Shown: one piece after another, positions 8,896 through 17,052 of the stretch
Layout of the letters: every line of letters begins with the position of its first letter
Position numbering within the stretch: the stretch's first letter is position 1
Source: Natronocella acetinitrilica
Lineage (GTDB): Bacteria > Pseudomonadota > Gammaproteobacteria > Nitrococcales > Aquisalimonadaceae
Assembly: GCF_024170285.1 (NCBI RefSeq)
Contig: NZ_JALJXV010000005.1
Span: forward strand, 274,946-338,945
Direction: 5' to 3'
DNA length: 64,000 nucleotides
Made by a program: the position numbers and the translations under genes
Notes under the pieces: model-generated
Told to the model about the DNA's origin: nothing
What the model saw: the letters and a program-made list of their open reading frames with translations, nothing else
The model's database searches: none

Positions 8896-9144
8896 TCAGG
8901 CCACCTGCTGGAAGCCCTGGGACGACTGCGACGCAGACTGGAAGGCCGCACTCGTAATGTTTTCCAAGACGTTGATCGCAGCCAGGGCAGCTTCACCCTG
9001 GTTCTGGATCTCCGACATCTTGGCCTTGTGGGCGACGGTCTCGGCGATCGAGTTGGAGGTGTGGTTCTCCAGCCAATCGAACATCTGACCCTGACTGCCA
9101 CCGAGGCCAGACGCCGCACCAGTTACTGCTCCGAACAGATCCAT
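8896..9144 (-). CDS. sctF: Candidate T3SS needle subunit SctF (atypical)
   Basis: 82 residues, the right size for a needle protomer, with AGGAGG eight bases before ATG 9144. Position between the SctE-like chaperone and SctI matches yscE-F-(GH)-I. The sequence is odd for the MxiH/PrgI/YscF family. A Gly/Ser-rich N-terminus (GAASGLGGSQGQ) precedes one long helix (about 30-70), and the tail SASQSSQGFQQVA replaces the usual Val/Ile-rich ending that packs in the filament. It could instead be a different filament-type or rod-associated small substrate. Confidence 0.5.
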   Translation of the reverse strand: MDLFGAVTGAASGLGGSQGQMFDWLENHTSNSIAETVAHKAKMSEIQNQGEAALAAINVLENITSAAFQSASQSSQGFQQVA

Positions 9145-9298
9145 TGGATAGTCCTCCTATTTCCCAGTGGTCCGGGGCACATGCCCCTCTCGCTGTCTCT
9201 GCCCCAATGCTCGTCCGCGGGAGACGCAGGCAGAGATCCGAAATGCCGGCCGCACAAACGTTCTGCGATCGGCGCTTTTCCCCGCGAACAACTCGAAA

Positions 9299-9571
9299 TC
9301 AGGCGACGCGCTCTCCCGGAAACTCACGACCGTGGATCCGCGACCAGATAATGGGCATCAGGTCGCGCGCCGCGGTCAGCGCGTCGAGTGTCGCCTTGAG
9401 CGTGCGACCGCGAACCAGATCGGTCTCGCGATCCATCTGTTCTTCCAGCTGATCGCAGTATCGGTCGATTTCCGCCAGCATCTCGCTGGTAACAGCCCCG
9501 TTTTCGTCGCTGCGCACACGCGCCGCCATTTCCTGCAGATCGCCGGTTCCCGAAAAGCCCATGTCGCTCAT
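9299..9571 (-). CDS. Probable needle co-chaperone SctE (YscE/PscE-like)
   Basis: 90 residues, acidic, two helices. The second region reads MLAEIDRYCDQLEEQMDRET and then TLKATLDALTAARDL, similar in layout to the YscE helical hairpin that with YscG keeps the needle subunit monomeric. GGGAG precedes ATG 9571. It lies directly downstream of sctD and upstream of the needle candidate, as yscE does. No YscG-like TPR partner is visible nearby. Confidence 0.55.
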   Translation of the reverse strand: MSDMGFSGTGDLQEMAARVRSDENGAVTSEMLAEIDRYCDQLEEQMDRETDLVRGRTLKATLDALTAARDLMPIIWSRIHGREFPGERVA

Positions 9572-9613
9572 GATCGCTCCCTCTCATACCGGGCCACGCG
9601 TAGCACGCGGCCG

Positions 9614-10993
9614 TCAGTTGCCATACTCGTAGACGAACTCATGCCCCTGCTTGGCGACCACCACTGCATCTTCGCCAATGCTGCGGATCACGTAGCCGCC
9701 GGGAAGATCGCTGCCTTCCATGAAGCGGCGCCCGTCCGCACCGAGAATGTAAGGAATGGGGCCATGACTGACGGTGCGGATATCCAGGCCAAGCACATCG
9801 CGGCTGGATCGCACGCGAGAGGTCAGCGAGACGCCGTCGGGTTTCTTACTTTCGAACGATGCGGCAATGGATCGCCACTGCTGCAGTGCGCCGTCGCCAA
9901 CGATTCCCACGGCCTGCAGTGAAGCGCTATCCGTGACCTCCAGCGCAATGTCGCTGGCAAGGCCAGCTTCATCCAGCGCACTCTCCAGATCCTCGCGAAG
10001 CTGTTCCATGGTCACGATGCGCCCTTCCCGCACCTCACGCACCGCCGGGAGATCGCGCTTCAGGACGGTGAGATAACGTTCCAGGTCCGCTGCAGAGCCG
10101 GCGAAGCCACTCACCTCAAAACGCCGGCCGTCGAGGGGCGTGACTTGAAGGGCGGGCGCACCCAGACGTTCCAGCAGTGTCTCTGCCCGACCGGCGATGT
10201 CGTCGGCATTCGTCACCCGCAACCGGGTCGCCGTCTCGAGGGAACTGGCGAACCGGCGCAGCGACTGGTAAGCGTCGCCATCGGCGATGAGACCCGACAC
10301 ATGCAGCACACCGTCTTCCCGCTGCACCTCAAGGGAGTCCAGACCATGCTCATCAAGCCAGGTAACGGCACGGCTGTAGTCGCGATCAAGGCTGTCGGAA
10401 TCTGCGGCGCCGGCAGACATGCTTGTGAAGAGGAAAACGGACCACCCCAGCACGATGGCCACGCCGGCACTGAACATGATCGCCGACCCGATGTAGCGCG
10501 CCGATGAGGGCTCCGAATCAGCAACGCCCCCCACCGCAGAGCCGCTCCATAGCACCCCCAGGCGTTGCCCGATTTCCCGATCGAGTCGCTGCAGCGCCGG
10601 AAAGCGGGCAGCCAGCACTCCAGGGAGCAGGTTGGGTGCCGCGGTGGGCGGAGGTGATCCGCCATCGGCCGGAGAGTCGACCGCTGCAACGAGACGCAGC
10701 GACACCGTGCCCACATCCAGCTGATCACCGACACCGAGGGGATCAGACAACTCGGCATCGGACAGGTAATCACCATTGGACCGAACCGGCCCCTCCAGGG
10801 CGGTAGCAGTGATCACCGAACCGGCTACGCGAAGTTTTGCGTGCCTCGGCGCAATACCGCTATCCATGAGCACGACATCGCACTCCGTGGCGCTACCGAT
10901 CAGGTGCTCTCCATCGTCGAGCGGAACAAGCGCACCCTGATGCATGCCCTGGGCAACATGAAGGCGCAGTTGGGATCGCGAGCTATCGGTCAT
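9614..10993 (-). CDS. sctD: T3SS inner-membrane ring protein SctD
   Basis: 459 residues, typical of YscD. A cytoplasmic FHA-like domain occupies about 5-105. A Pro-rich linker leads to one membrane helix at about 167-189. The periplasmic part contains repeated BON/ring-building modules (VLHVSGLIADGDAYQSL; FEVSGFAGSAADLERYL). SctD connects the basal body to SctK in the cytoplasm and to the secretin in the periplasm. AGGAG lies upstream of ATG 10993, and the gene begins 32 bp after the short sctC. Confidence 0.92.
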   Translation of the reverse strand: MTDSSRSQLRLHVAQGMHQGALVPLDDGEHLIGSATECDVVLMDSGIAPRHAKLRVAGSVITATALEGPVRSNGDYLSDAELSDPLGVGDQLDVGTVSLRLVAAVDSPADGGSPPPTAAPNLLPGVLAARFPALQRLDREIGQRLGVLWSGSAVGGVADSEPSSARYIGSAIMFSAGVAIVLGWSVFLFTSMSAGAADSDSLDRDYSRAVTWLDEHGLDSLEVQREDGVLHVSGLIADGDAYQSLRRFASSLETATRLRVTNADDIAGRAETLLERLGAPALQVTPLDGRRFEVSGFAGSAADLERYLTVLKRDLPAVREVREGRIVTMEQLREDLESALDEAGLASDIALEVTDSASLQAVGIVGDGALQQWRSIAASFESKKPDGVSLTSRVRSSRDVLGLDIRTVSHGPIPYILGADGRRFMEGSDLPGGYVIRSIGEDAVVVAKQGHEFVYEYGN

Positions 10994-11025
10994 GCCACTC
11001 TCCTGATGAATCCTGCAGCCAAGCG

Positions 11026-11748
11026 CTATCGGACTTCACGGCCCTGCGGCAGATCAACGCTGATCTGCGACGCCTCGTGGGACTGGGCGCTACCGCGAAT
11101 CATTTCGTCGCCGGCTCCGTTCGCCTCACTGACTCCGTGTCTCGGCACCTGCACCACATTGGCTTCCACCGAGGCCGGGGGCGTGAACGAACTGATGTGG
11201 GTCTGGCCGTGTTCGTCCACCCACTGATAGACACTGTCGAATTTCTGACCGCGGCCATCGACAACCTGGGCGAGTTCGCTGATCCGTTCCACGTAACGCT
11301 CCGGCCCACTCACCACGACAACGCCGGCCCCTTCCATGGCACCCCAGTGAAATCGCTCATCGAACACGCCCATCTGCTCGAGTTTTGCCCGAAACGCACT
11401 GACGGGAACGGAGTTCAGCTCGATCGTCCGCGTCACTGCGCTCTCCACCGGCTCCACATAGAGCACATGGCCATCGAAGTGCCATTGCAGGTTGTAGGCC
11501 TCGACCAGTGTTTCGAAGACGTCCACGGCGCGCATCTGCTGAAATCGGGCGTTGACCGTGTCGGTCGCCGCAGGGTCCACCGACACAGGGATGCCCTCGC
11601 GCGTCGCGAGATCGCGGATCACTTCATTCACGGGTTGATCGGACAGGTACAGCGAATAGTCTCGATCGGACCAGGCTGGATCAGCCTGGGCTGTGCCGGC
11701 CACGATTCCGAAGGTCAGCCCCATCAGGTACCCGGTAGCGCGCTTCAT
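11026..11748 (-). CDS. sctC: Short SctC: secretin N-domains only, no outer-membrane barrel
   Basis: 240 residues with a Sec signal cleaving near AQA-DP (residue 22). Two small periplasmic secretin domains follow: an N0-like one (YSLYLSDQPVNEVIRDLA...RFQQMRAVDVFETLVEAYNL) and an N1-like one (GAGVVVVSGPERYVERI). The protein then runs through a polar tail and stops; the next gene, sctD, begins 32 bp later. Complete YscC/InvG-type secretins are about 560-610 aa and carry a C-terminal gated barrel, absent here. Rhizobial Rhc systems split the secretin into RhcC1 and RhcC2, and this looks like a C1 part. AGGAGG precedes the ATG, and there is no sign of a frameshift. Confidence 0.85.
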   Translation of the reverse strand: MKRATGYLMGLTFGIVAGTAQADPAWSDRDYSLYLSDQPVNEVIRDLATREGIPVSVDPAATDTVNARFQQMRAVDVFETLVEAYNLQWHFDGHVLYVEPVESAVTRTIELNSVPVSAFRAKLEQMGVFDERFHWGAMEGAGVVVVSGPERYVERISELAQVVDGRGQKFDSVYQWVDEHGQTHISSFTPPASVEANVVQVPRHGVSEANGAGDEMIRGSAQSHEASQISVDLPQGREVR

Positions 11749-11916
11749 CGTATCCTCCTGGTGACACGTCGCTGGCGGCAGTGCCGAAATCAGCGGTTGT
11801 TTCGTGTTTTCGACCGTAGTTGCAGACTAATCAGCAACCGTCGCCAGGAAAATACAACGGATGTCTAATCCATTCGGATGAGGCGGGTTATTTCTTAGAA
11901 CGGAAGGATTAATTGC

Positions 11917-11943
11917 AAAAAAAAAGCGCCACAAAGTAGCGCT
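11917..11943 (-). terminator. Intrinsic terminator after the LuxR-type regulator
   Basis: On the minus strand AGCGC pairs with GCGCT across a short loop and is followed by nine T residues. It lies about 40 bp after the regulator's stop and before sctC, separating the regulator from the sctC-L unit. The remaining gap (to 11749) should hold the sctC promoter. Confidence 0.65.
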
Positions 11944-11983
11944 GACTCCGAGGAGAGGAGTTCAAGTCAATATCACACGTAAT

Positions 11984-12661
11984 TCAGCCGACGTGGCGTC
12001 GAAGGTCGACGTATTTCGGAACGGTTGGAACGGTTTCCGGAGGCTCGAGGGCAAACTTCTCCGCCAGAATTGCAGCCTGTGTCCGATTGGCGACACCCAG
12101 AACACGAAAAATAGACATGCAGTGGATTTTGACTGTGCCCTCGGAGAGATCAAGACGGCGCGCAATTTCCTTGTTGGACTTGCCTTCCCGCACCAGGAAC
12201 AGCACATCCAGTTGCCTTGGCGTGAGTCGATAGCCATGGGCCTCGGGCGGCTCGGGCTCGATGGTTGGCCAACCCCTCGACGCAGCCGACTGTTGCAAAG
12301 CCTCCCCGGCGGCATCGCCAGCCTGCTCCTGCACGAACTCCGACAGCAATCCGAGTACGGTGCGTTGCGCCGTATCGACGTCGCTGCTGACGTCGAACAG
12401 CACCACCACGGTCACATGGTCATACTGCTCACGCAGCACCTGAACATGGTAGAGGTCCCGCAACTGCGTGGATTGCAGACATGCAATGAGCAGGCGAATG
12501 TCGGGGTGCGCATCAAGGATAGCCATGGCGTCGTCCATGGACTCCAGTTCAACGACCGTTCCACTGGGGACGCCTGATGGCAGGAGATCAGCGGCCCCGG
12601 CGGCCAACTGATCCTGGAAACCTACGACAAGTGCCCTTTGCCCGTCGTGTCTCCTTGACAT
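11984..12661 (-). CDS. LuxR-type transcriptional regulator of the T3SS locus
   Basis: 225 residues from ATG 12661, which has GGAGGG upstream. The N-terminal half looks like a degenerate receiver fold (ALVVGFQDQLA, then IRLLIACLQ, then VTVVVLFDVSSD) without the acidic pocket. The C-terminal 65 residues are a canonical LuxR/GerE helix-turn-helix (YRLTPRQLDVLFLVREGKSN, then EGTVKIHCMSIFRVLGVANR). It is transcribed divergently from sctQ across a 419-bp AT-rich region that contains a perfect 21-bp dyad, so it is the likely local regulator of secretion genes. Its signal is unknown. Confidence 0.88.
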   Translation of the reverse strand: MSRRHDGQRALVVGFQDQLAAGAADLLPSGVPSGTVVELESMDDAMAILDAHPDIRLLIACLQSTQLRDLYHVQVLREQYDHVTVVVLFDVSSDVDTAQRTVLGLLSEFVQEQAGDAAGEALQQSAASRGWPTIEPEPPEAHGYRLTPRQLDVLFLVREGKSNKEIARRLDLSEGTVKIHCMSIFRVLGVANRTQAAILAEKFALEPPETVPTVPKYVDLRRHVG

Positions 12662-13080
12662 GATTCCCTCCGTTTTGGTCCGAGCCATTGGCGGCGTAGT
12701 GCTTCCGGATCCCCACCCTATTGTTTCGATCGAGTCAGTCAGAACTGCGGGCCTGGAGCCGTTGCGAGCCTGGCCCAGCGCCGTCTTGTGGTATGGAGCC
12801 TCAGCTTCTGCCAGCGTCCAGCCTGTGTCATTACCTCATAAGTAATAAGCATAGTACTACATAACAAGTTGGTGCGCCCCCGCATTCAAAGTCAAGGCCC
12901 TTCATCCCCTGCCGTGGCTATGCCCGAGCATGAATTGAACCTCAATTCATACCTTAATTGGAAATAGCCGAATTCAGAAATTTGAAATTGGAATACGAAA
13001 GGCATATGCCATTCGTTAAGCCCTCTTGACCTGACAATAGCGCTTCCAAAAACTGGTCTCAGCCGACTGGAATTTCATTA
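12662..13080. promoter_or_regulatory. Divergent AT-rich control region between the LuxR-type gene and sctQ
   Basis: No credible gene. The part from about 12830 to 13080 is markedly AT-rich against a GC-rich background (for example AGTAATAAGCATAGTACTAC at 12841) and should hold the promoters of the regulator (leftward) and sctQRSTU (rightward). Low GC here is the classic setting for H-NS-type silencing and activation by a dedicated regulator. I could not assign -35/-10 boxes with confidence. Confidence 0.6.
12930..12950. promoter_or_regulatory. Perfect 21-bp dyad, candidate LuxR-family operator
   Basis: ATGAATTGA (12930-12938) and TCAATTCAT (12942-12950) are exact reverse complements around ACC. 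Length and symmetry match the roughly 20-bp dyads bound by LuxR-type dimers. It sits about 130 bp upstream of sctQ and 270 bp upstream of the regulator gene. Its assignment to the neighbouring regulator is inference. Confidence 0.55.
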
Positions 13081-14163
13081 ATGGAAGTTTGCTCAATGGA
13101 CATTGAAACCGGTTTCTCATGGATCGGATTGGCAGAACGATTGGCCATTCTGGACCGCATCGACGACTGGCTACCGATGCAAGCGCGCCTGGCCTCGATA
13201 CTTGCCCTGCGCCTGCCCATCCAGACGGGCGTCCTGGGGCGTAATCTGCGCCTCGCGTTCGAGCCGCACCCCGTTGGCGACGACGATGTGTGGCACGGCT
13301 CTGCGACACTGGTTGGCGACGGAGGCGCCGCCGAGATCCTCTTTACCCGACGTGCGCTCCACGCACTCGATCCGCAGTGCGTTACCCCGGATGTGTTTGC
13401 GAGTCTGAGCCCGGCCCTGCGCACGGGCGCACTGCTGGCCGCCCTGGACACGGTACTGGATTGCCTCGAGAAAGCCACGGGGCACGGCTTCACCCTGCGT
13501 GACGTCACGATCCACCGCTGGCCACAGGATCCCGGCCCCCTGCAAGTAACCCTGCGGGACGAGGTGGGCGAGAACCTGGGGGCGCTTGCCATCCGGACGA
13601 CGCCGGCCGGCATCGGGATGCTCGAACGATTGATCGGGGCACTTCCCAGGATGACGCGTCACCACTTCCGCGATCTGCCCTTGGTGCTGTGGACCGGACT
13701 TGTACCAATGGCAGTGACCGCCGACGAACTGCGCTCATTGCGCACGGGTGACGTAGTCAGACCGGGAATCAGCAAGGAATCAGGCAACTTCACGGTGCAC
13801 ATGGGGCGGCGGCGCATCGGCACCGCCAGCGCCCGCCGCAATTCCAACGTTCAAATGGAGACCCTGAATATGAGTCAGGCACCCGAGGGACCCACCACCG
13901 AGGCAGATCAGGCGGACACGTTCCGCCCCGAGGATGTAGAGATCGAGCTGCGCTTCGATGTCGGCCGCATCAACACCACGCTGGCAACCCTGCAGCAATT
14001 GCAGCCAGGTTATGTGTTCCGCGTACACGACTCCGGCACACAACGCATTTCCATTCGCGCCAACGGCGCGCTGATTGGTCGCGGCGAACTTGTCGCGATT
14101 GGCGATGAACTGGGTATCCGCCTGCTGGAGCTGTTCGATGGAAGTCGCCGAGACGGTCACTAA
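13081..14163 (+). CDS. sctQ: T3SS cytoplasmic C-ring/sorting pod protein SctQ
   Basis: 360 residues. The poorly conserved N-terminal two thirds end with a SpoA-like segment. A clear second SPOA domain follows at about 285-350 (DVEIELRFDVGRINTTLATL, then GELVAIGDELGIRLLEL). SctQ forms the pods that load substrates. ATG 13081 or ATG 13096 are both possible; the latter has GGAAG upstream. The gene opens the rightward operon, and its end overlaps sctR by 26 bp. An internal in-frame start at 13870 could give a separate SctQ-C. Confidence 0.88.
   Translation: MEVCSMDIETGFSWIGLAERLAILDRIDDWLPMQARLASILALRLPIQTGVLGRNLRLAFEPHPVGDDDVWHGSATLVGDGGAAEILFTRRALHALDPQCVTPDVFASLSPALRTGALLAALDTVLDCLEKATGHGFTLRDVTIHRWPQDPGPLQVTLRDEVGENLGALAIRTTPAGIGMLERLIGALPRMTRHHFRDLPLVLWTGLVPMAVTADELRSLRTGDVVRPGISKESGNFTVHMGRRRIGTASARRNSNVQMETLNMSQAPEGPTTEADQADTFRPEDVEIELRFDVGRINTTLATLQQLQPGYVFRVHDSGTQRISIRANGALIGRGELVAIGDELGIRLLELFDGSRRDGH
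13870..14163 (+). other. Possible internal translation product SctQ-C
   Basis: ATG 13870 (MSQAPEG) is in frame at residue 264 of SctQ and is preceded nine bases upstream by GGAG (13857-13860). It lies exactly at the linker before the C-terminal SPOA domain. The product would be 97 residues. In YscQ and several homologues such an internal start yields a short partner that binds the full-length protein. The architecture fits; expression is unproven. Confidence 0.45.
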
Positions 14164-14824
14164 CCTGCTGGACCAGCTGCCCGGCACGGGCAGCTTCATC
14201 GCCATGGCCGTGGTACTCGGCCTGGGACCCATCCTCGCGGTCATCATCACCTCGTTTCTCAAGATCTCGGTGGTGATCATGCTGCTGCGCAACGCGCTCG
14301 GCCTGCAGGACGTGCCGTCGAACCTGGCGATCAACAGTCTCGCGCTGATCCTGTCCATGTACATCATGGCGCCGGTGGGCTGGGATATCGCCCAGCGACT
14401 CAGCGAGCCCGAGGTTGACCTGGGCGACATAACGAACACCGAGACACAGGAGGCGATCGGCGACAGTCTGGAGGCGATACGCGGTTTCCTGGAGCGCAAC
14501 GCCCGCGACCAGCACAAGGAGTTTTTCGCGACGTCGGCTCGCAAGCTCTGGGGAGACGAACTCGGGGTTGATGTGCAACCCGACGATCTGATGGTGCTGA
14601 TCCCCGCCTTCACCACCAGCGAACTCTCCGCCGCCTTCGAGGTAGCGTTCCTGCTTTACCTGCCGTTCATCGCCATCGACCTGATCGTAGCCAACATTCT
14701 GCTTGCTCTGGGCATGATCATGCTCTCGCCGCTGACCATTTCGCTCCCATTCAAGCTGCTGTTGTTCGTGGTGGTGGACGGCTGGACCCGACTGCTGCAG
14801 AGCCTGATTCTCAGCTACTCATAG
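14138..14824 (+). CDS. sctR: T3SS export apparatus protein SctR (FliP family)
   Basis: 228 residues with four hydrophobic helices. The family block around FLKISVVIMLLRNALGLQDV and LALILSMYIMAPVG is intact. SctR forms the pentameric core of the SctRST export gate in the inner membrane. The start MEVAETVTN is chosen within the end of sctQ because N-termini of this length are usual; longer in-frame starts would only extend the overlap. sctS follows ten bases after the stop. Confidence 0.96.
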   Translation: MEVAETVTNLLDQLPGTGSFIAMAVVLGLGPILAVIITSFLKISVVIMLLRNALGLQDVPSNLAINSLALILSMYIMAPVGWDIAQRLSEPEVDLGDITNTETQEAIGDSLEAIRGFLERNARDQHKEFFATSARKLWGDELGVDVQPDDLMVLIPAFTTSELSAAFEVAFLLYLPFIAIDLIVANILLALGMIMLSPLTISLPFKLLLFVVVDGWTRLLQSLILSYS

Positions 14825-14834
14825 GAGTGCGCTC

Positions 14835-15098
14835 ATGCTATCCGTTGAAATTGGCTATCACCTGGGTCGCACGGCACTGCTTGTGCTGATGCTATCGCTG
14901 CCAGCGGTTGGTGTCGGCGCATTGGTGGGGCTTTTGGTCGGTCTTTTTCAGGGCCTCACCCAGATCCAGGATCAGACCATCTCGTTCGCCCTGCGCATGC
15001 TGGCGACAACGGTCACGCTGATCATGGTGGGCCCCTGGATGGCCAGGGAACTCACCAATTTCGCGGCGGAGATGTTTCGGCTCATGGAACAGGTGTAG
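14835..15098 (+). CDS. sctS: T3SS export apparatus protein SctS (FliQ family)
   Basis: 87 residues, two hydrophobic helices joined by the conserved loop GLFQGLTQIQDQTISFALRM, which is diagnostic of FliQ/SctS. Four copies wrap the SctR-SctT core. A TAGGAG ribosome site precedes the ATG. Complete and normal in length. Confidence 0.96.
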   Translation: MLSVEIGYHLGRTALLVLMLSLPAVGVGALVGLLVGLFQGLTQIQDQTISFALRMLATTVTLIMVGPWMARELTNFAAEMFRLMEQV

Positions 15099-15101
15099 TC
15101 C

Positions 15102-15890
15102 ATGGCTGGGGCCGATATTTCGCCCGAGCAGGTGCTGTATGCGGCCATCGTCACGCTGCCGCGGATCTTCGTCGCCATGACCGTGCTGCCGTTCCTATCG
15201 CCGCAGATCGTGACCGGTACCGTTCGAGGGCTGCTCGGCTTCGCGCTGGTGCTCATCGTCATGCCGTTGACCTACCTCCGCCTCGACGGCCTGACCCTGC
15301 AGCCCACCCTGCTGCTTTTCCTGATACCCAAGGAAATCCTGATCGGGCTGGTGCTTGGATTCATCACGGCGATTCCGTTCTGGGTGGCGGCGGGCCTGGG
15401 CCGACTCCTGGACGTGCAGCGCGGTTCCATGACGGCGACGATGTTCACACCCTTGTATCAGGATGCTGTCTCGCCCCTCGGCACGTTGTTCGTTCAGGCC
15501 CTCACGGTGCTCTTCTTCACCACCGCAGGTGTGCATCTGTTCCTGACAGCGCTGTACGAGAGCTACCTGATCTGGCCTGTCCATCACGTCGGACCCGGCT
15601 TCGCCGCCGGCGGCGCCGACCTGGTGGCAGCCCTGTTTCAGAGTGTCTTCTACTGGATTGCCGTACTGGCGGCACCGATGATCATCCTGGTGTTGCTGAT
15701 CGACCTGCTGATGGGGGTGCTCAACCGGTTCGTGCCGGAAATCAATGTGTTCTTCCTGGCATTTCCGTTCAAGGCCTGCATCGTGCTGTTCGTGCTGGTG
15801 GTCTACGCGGACACGCTGATGGGCGCGTTCGCGCGGGAGTGGATTACTCACCCGAACTGGTTTTCGCCGCTACAGCAGATTCTGCGATGA
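15102..15890 (+). CDS. sctT: T3SS export apparatus protein SctT (FliR family)
   Basis: 262 residues with about six to eight hydrophobic helices. FliR/SctT landmarks include FITAIPFWVAAGLGRLLDVQ, then GSMTATMFTPLYQDAVSPLG and LLIDLLMGVLNRFVPEINVF. One copy completes the SctR5-S4-T1 pore. It begins three bases after the sctS stop, and its own stop overlaps the sctU start (ATGA), so translation is coupled. Confidence 0.96.
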   Translation: MAGADISPEQVLYAAIVTLPRIFVAMTVLPFLSPQIVTGTVRGLLGFALVLIVMPLTYLRLDGLTLQPTLLLFLIPKEILIGLVLGFITAIPFWVAAGLGRLLDVQRGSMTATMFTPLYQDAVSPLGTLFVQALTVLFFTTAGVHLFLTALYESYLIWPVHHVGPGFAAGGADLVAALFQSVFYWIAVLAAPMIILVLLIDLLMGVLNRFVPEINVFFLAFPFKACIVLFVLVVYADTLMGAFAREWITHPNWFSPLQQILR

Positions 15891-16939
15891 GCGAGGACAA
15901 GAGCCAGAAAACGGAGAAGCCCACACCCCACAAACTGCGCAAGGCGCGGGAACAGGGGCAGGTCCCGAAAAGCAAGGAGATCGTGTCCGCCGCGAGCCTC
16001 ATCATCACACTCGGGGTCACCCTCGCACTTGCCGGCTGGATGGCACAGCAGGTGCTGGCGCTCGCCGGAGCGTTGGTGGACAACATTGATGCGCCATTGG
16101 ACGAGACTCTGGGCGACGCACTGCAGCTAACCTGGCGCACCGTAATCACCGCCTGCCTGCCGGTGATTGTCACTGCGCTCGCCGTCGGCATCGTGGCCAA
16201 CGTTGCCCAGTTTGGCGTCATCTTCTCGGCGGAGCCGATCAAGCCCAAGCTGCAGAAGATCAACCCGGTGGAAGGCGCCAAGAAAATCTTCTCGCGTCGC
16301 AAGCTGCTGGAGACCCTGAAGGCGATCCTCAAGATCATCGTCATCGCCCTGGTGGCGGTGCTGGTCGTTCGCGACCATCTGCAGGACCTGCTCTACATCA
16401 ACCACTGCGGGCTGGAATGCGCCTACGGCGTGGCCGGCACGATCGTGGTCAAGGTCATCGGCGCAGTCATCCCCCTGTTCATCATACTCGCGGCCATTGA
16501 CTACGCCTTTCAGCGGGCGGAATTCATGCGCGAGCAGCGGATGAGCAAACAGGAGGTCAAGCGGGAGTTCAAGGACACGCAGGGCAACCCGGAGGTCAAG
16601 CAAGAGCGCAAGTCCCGCCAGCGTGAGCAGATCGAAGGGGATGTTCGCCAAAGCATGATCGACGCGACTGTCGTGGTGACAGACGGGCGCGCCCTGCTGG
16701 CGATCAAGTTCGATGAGAAGGACACACCCGTCCCCATGGTGACGGTGCGGGAGTCCGGCAAGCGGGCCATGCAGGCGAAACAGGTGGCGGAACGGCACGA
16801 GCGGCCGATCATCGAGGATGCGGAGACCACGGCGCTGCTCATGCGTGAGTGCAAGCGGGGCGCACCGGTACCGCGCAAGGCGTTCGACGCCGTAGCCGGC
16901 CTGATCGTGCAGGCCCGGCGCATGCAGCAGCAGGGATAG
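15887..16939 (+). CDS. sctU: T3SS switch protein SctU without the NPTH autocleavage motif
   Basis: 350 residues. The N-terminal SEDKSQKTEKPTPHKLRKAR and the four-helix membrane part are standard for the FlhB/YscU family. The cytoplasmic domain is also recognisable (KQEVKREFKDTQGNPEVKQE, later DTPVPMVT and the C-terminal PVPRKAFDAVA). A gap-free alignment back from the T-P-x-P anchor puts TDGR (residues 265-268, bases 16679-16690) exactly where family members have NPTH. The Asn-Pro bond cut in autoproteolysis is therefore missing. The gene is intact otherwise, so this is a real substitution and not a frameshift. Confidence 0.93.
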   Translation: MSEDKSQKTEKPTPHKLRKAREQGQVPKSKEIVSAASLIITLGVTLALAGWMAQQVLALAGALVDNIDAPLDETLGDALQLTWRTVITACLPVIVTALAVGIVANVAQFGVIFSAEPIKPKLQKINPVEGAKKIFSRRKLLETLKAILKIIVIALVAVLVVRDHLQDLLYINHCGLECAYGVAGTIVVKVIGAVIPLFIILAAIDYAFQRAEFMREQRMSKQEVKREFKDTQGNPEVKQERKSRQREQIEGDVRQSMIDATVVVTDGRALLAIKFDEKDTPVPMVTVRESGKRAMQAKQVAERHERPIIEDAETTALLMRECKRGAPVPRKAFDAVAGLIVQARRMQQQG

Positions 16940-17052
16940 CCCTGGTGGGTCGCGACGGCGCCGGGTTCTACACCGTCCGTTGAATGGCCAGCAGACAATC
17001 GTCGTGAAACCCTCGTCACTGCTACCAATGTGTCACAGACAAGGAGGATGTC

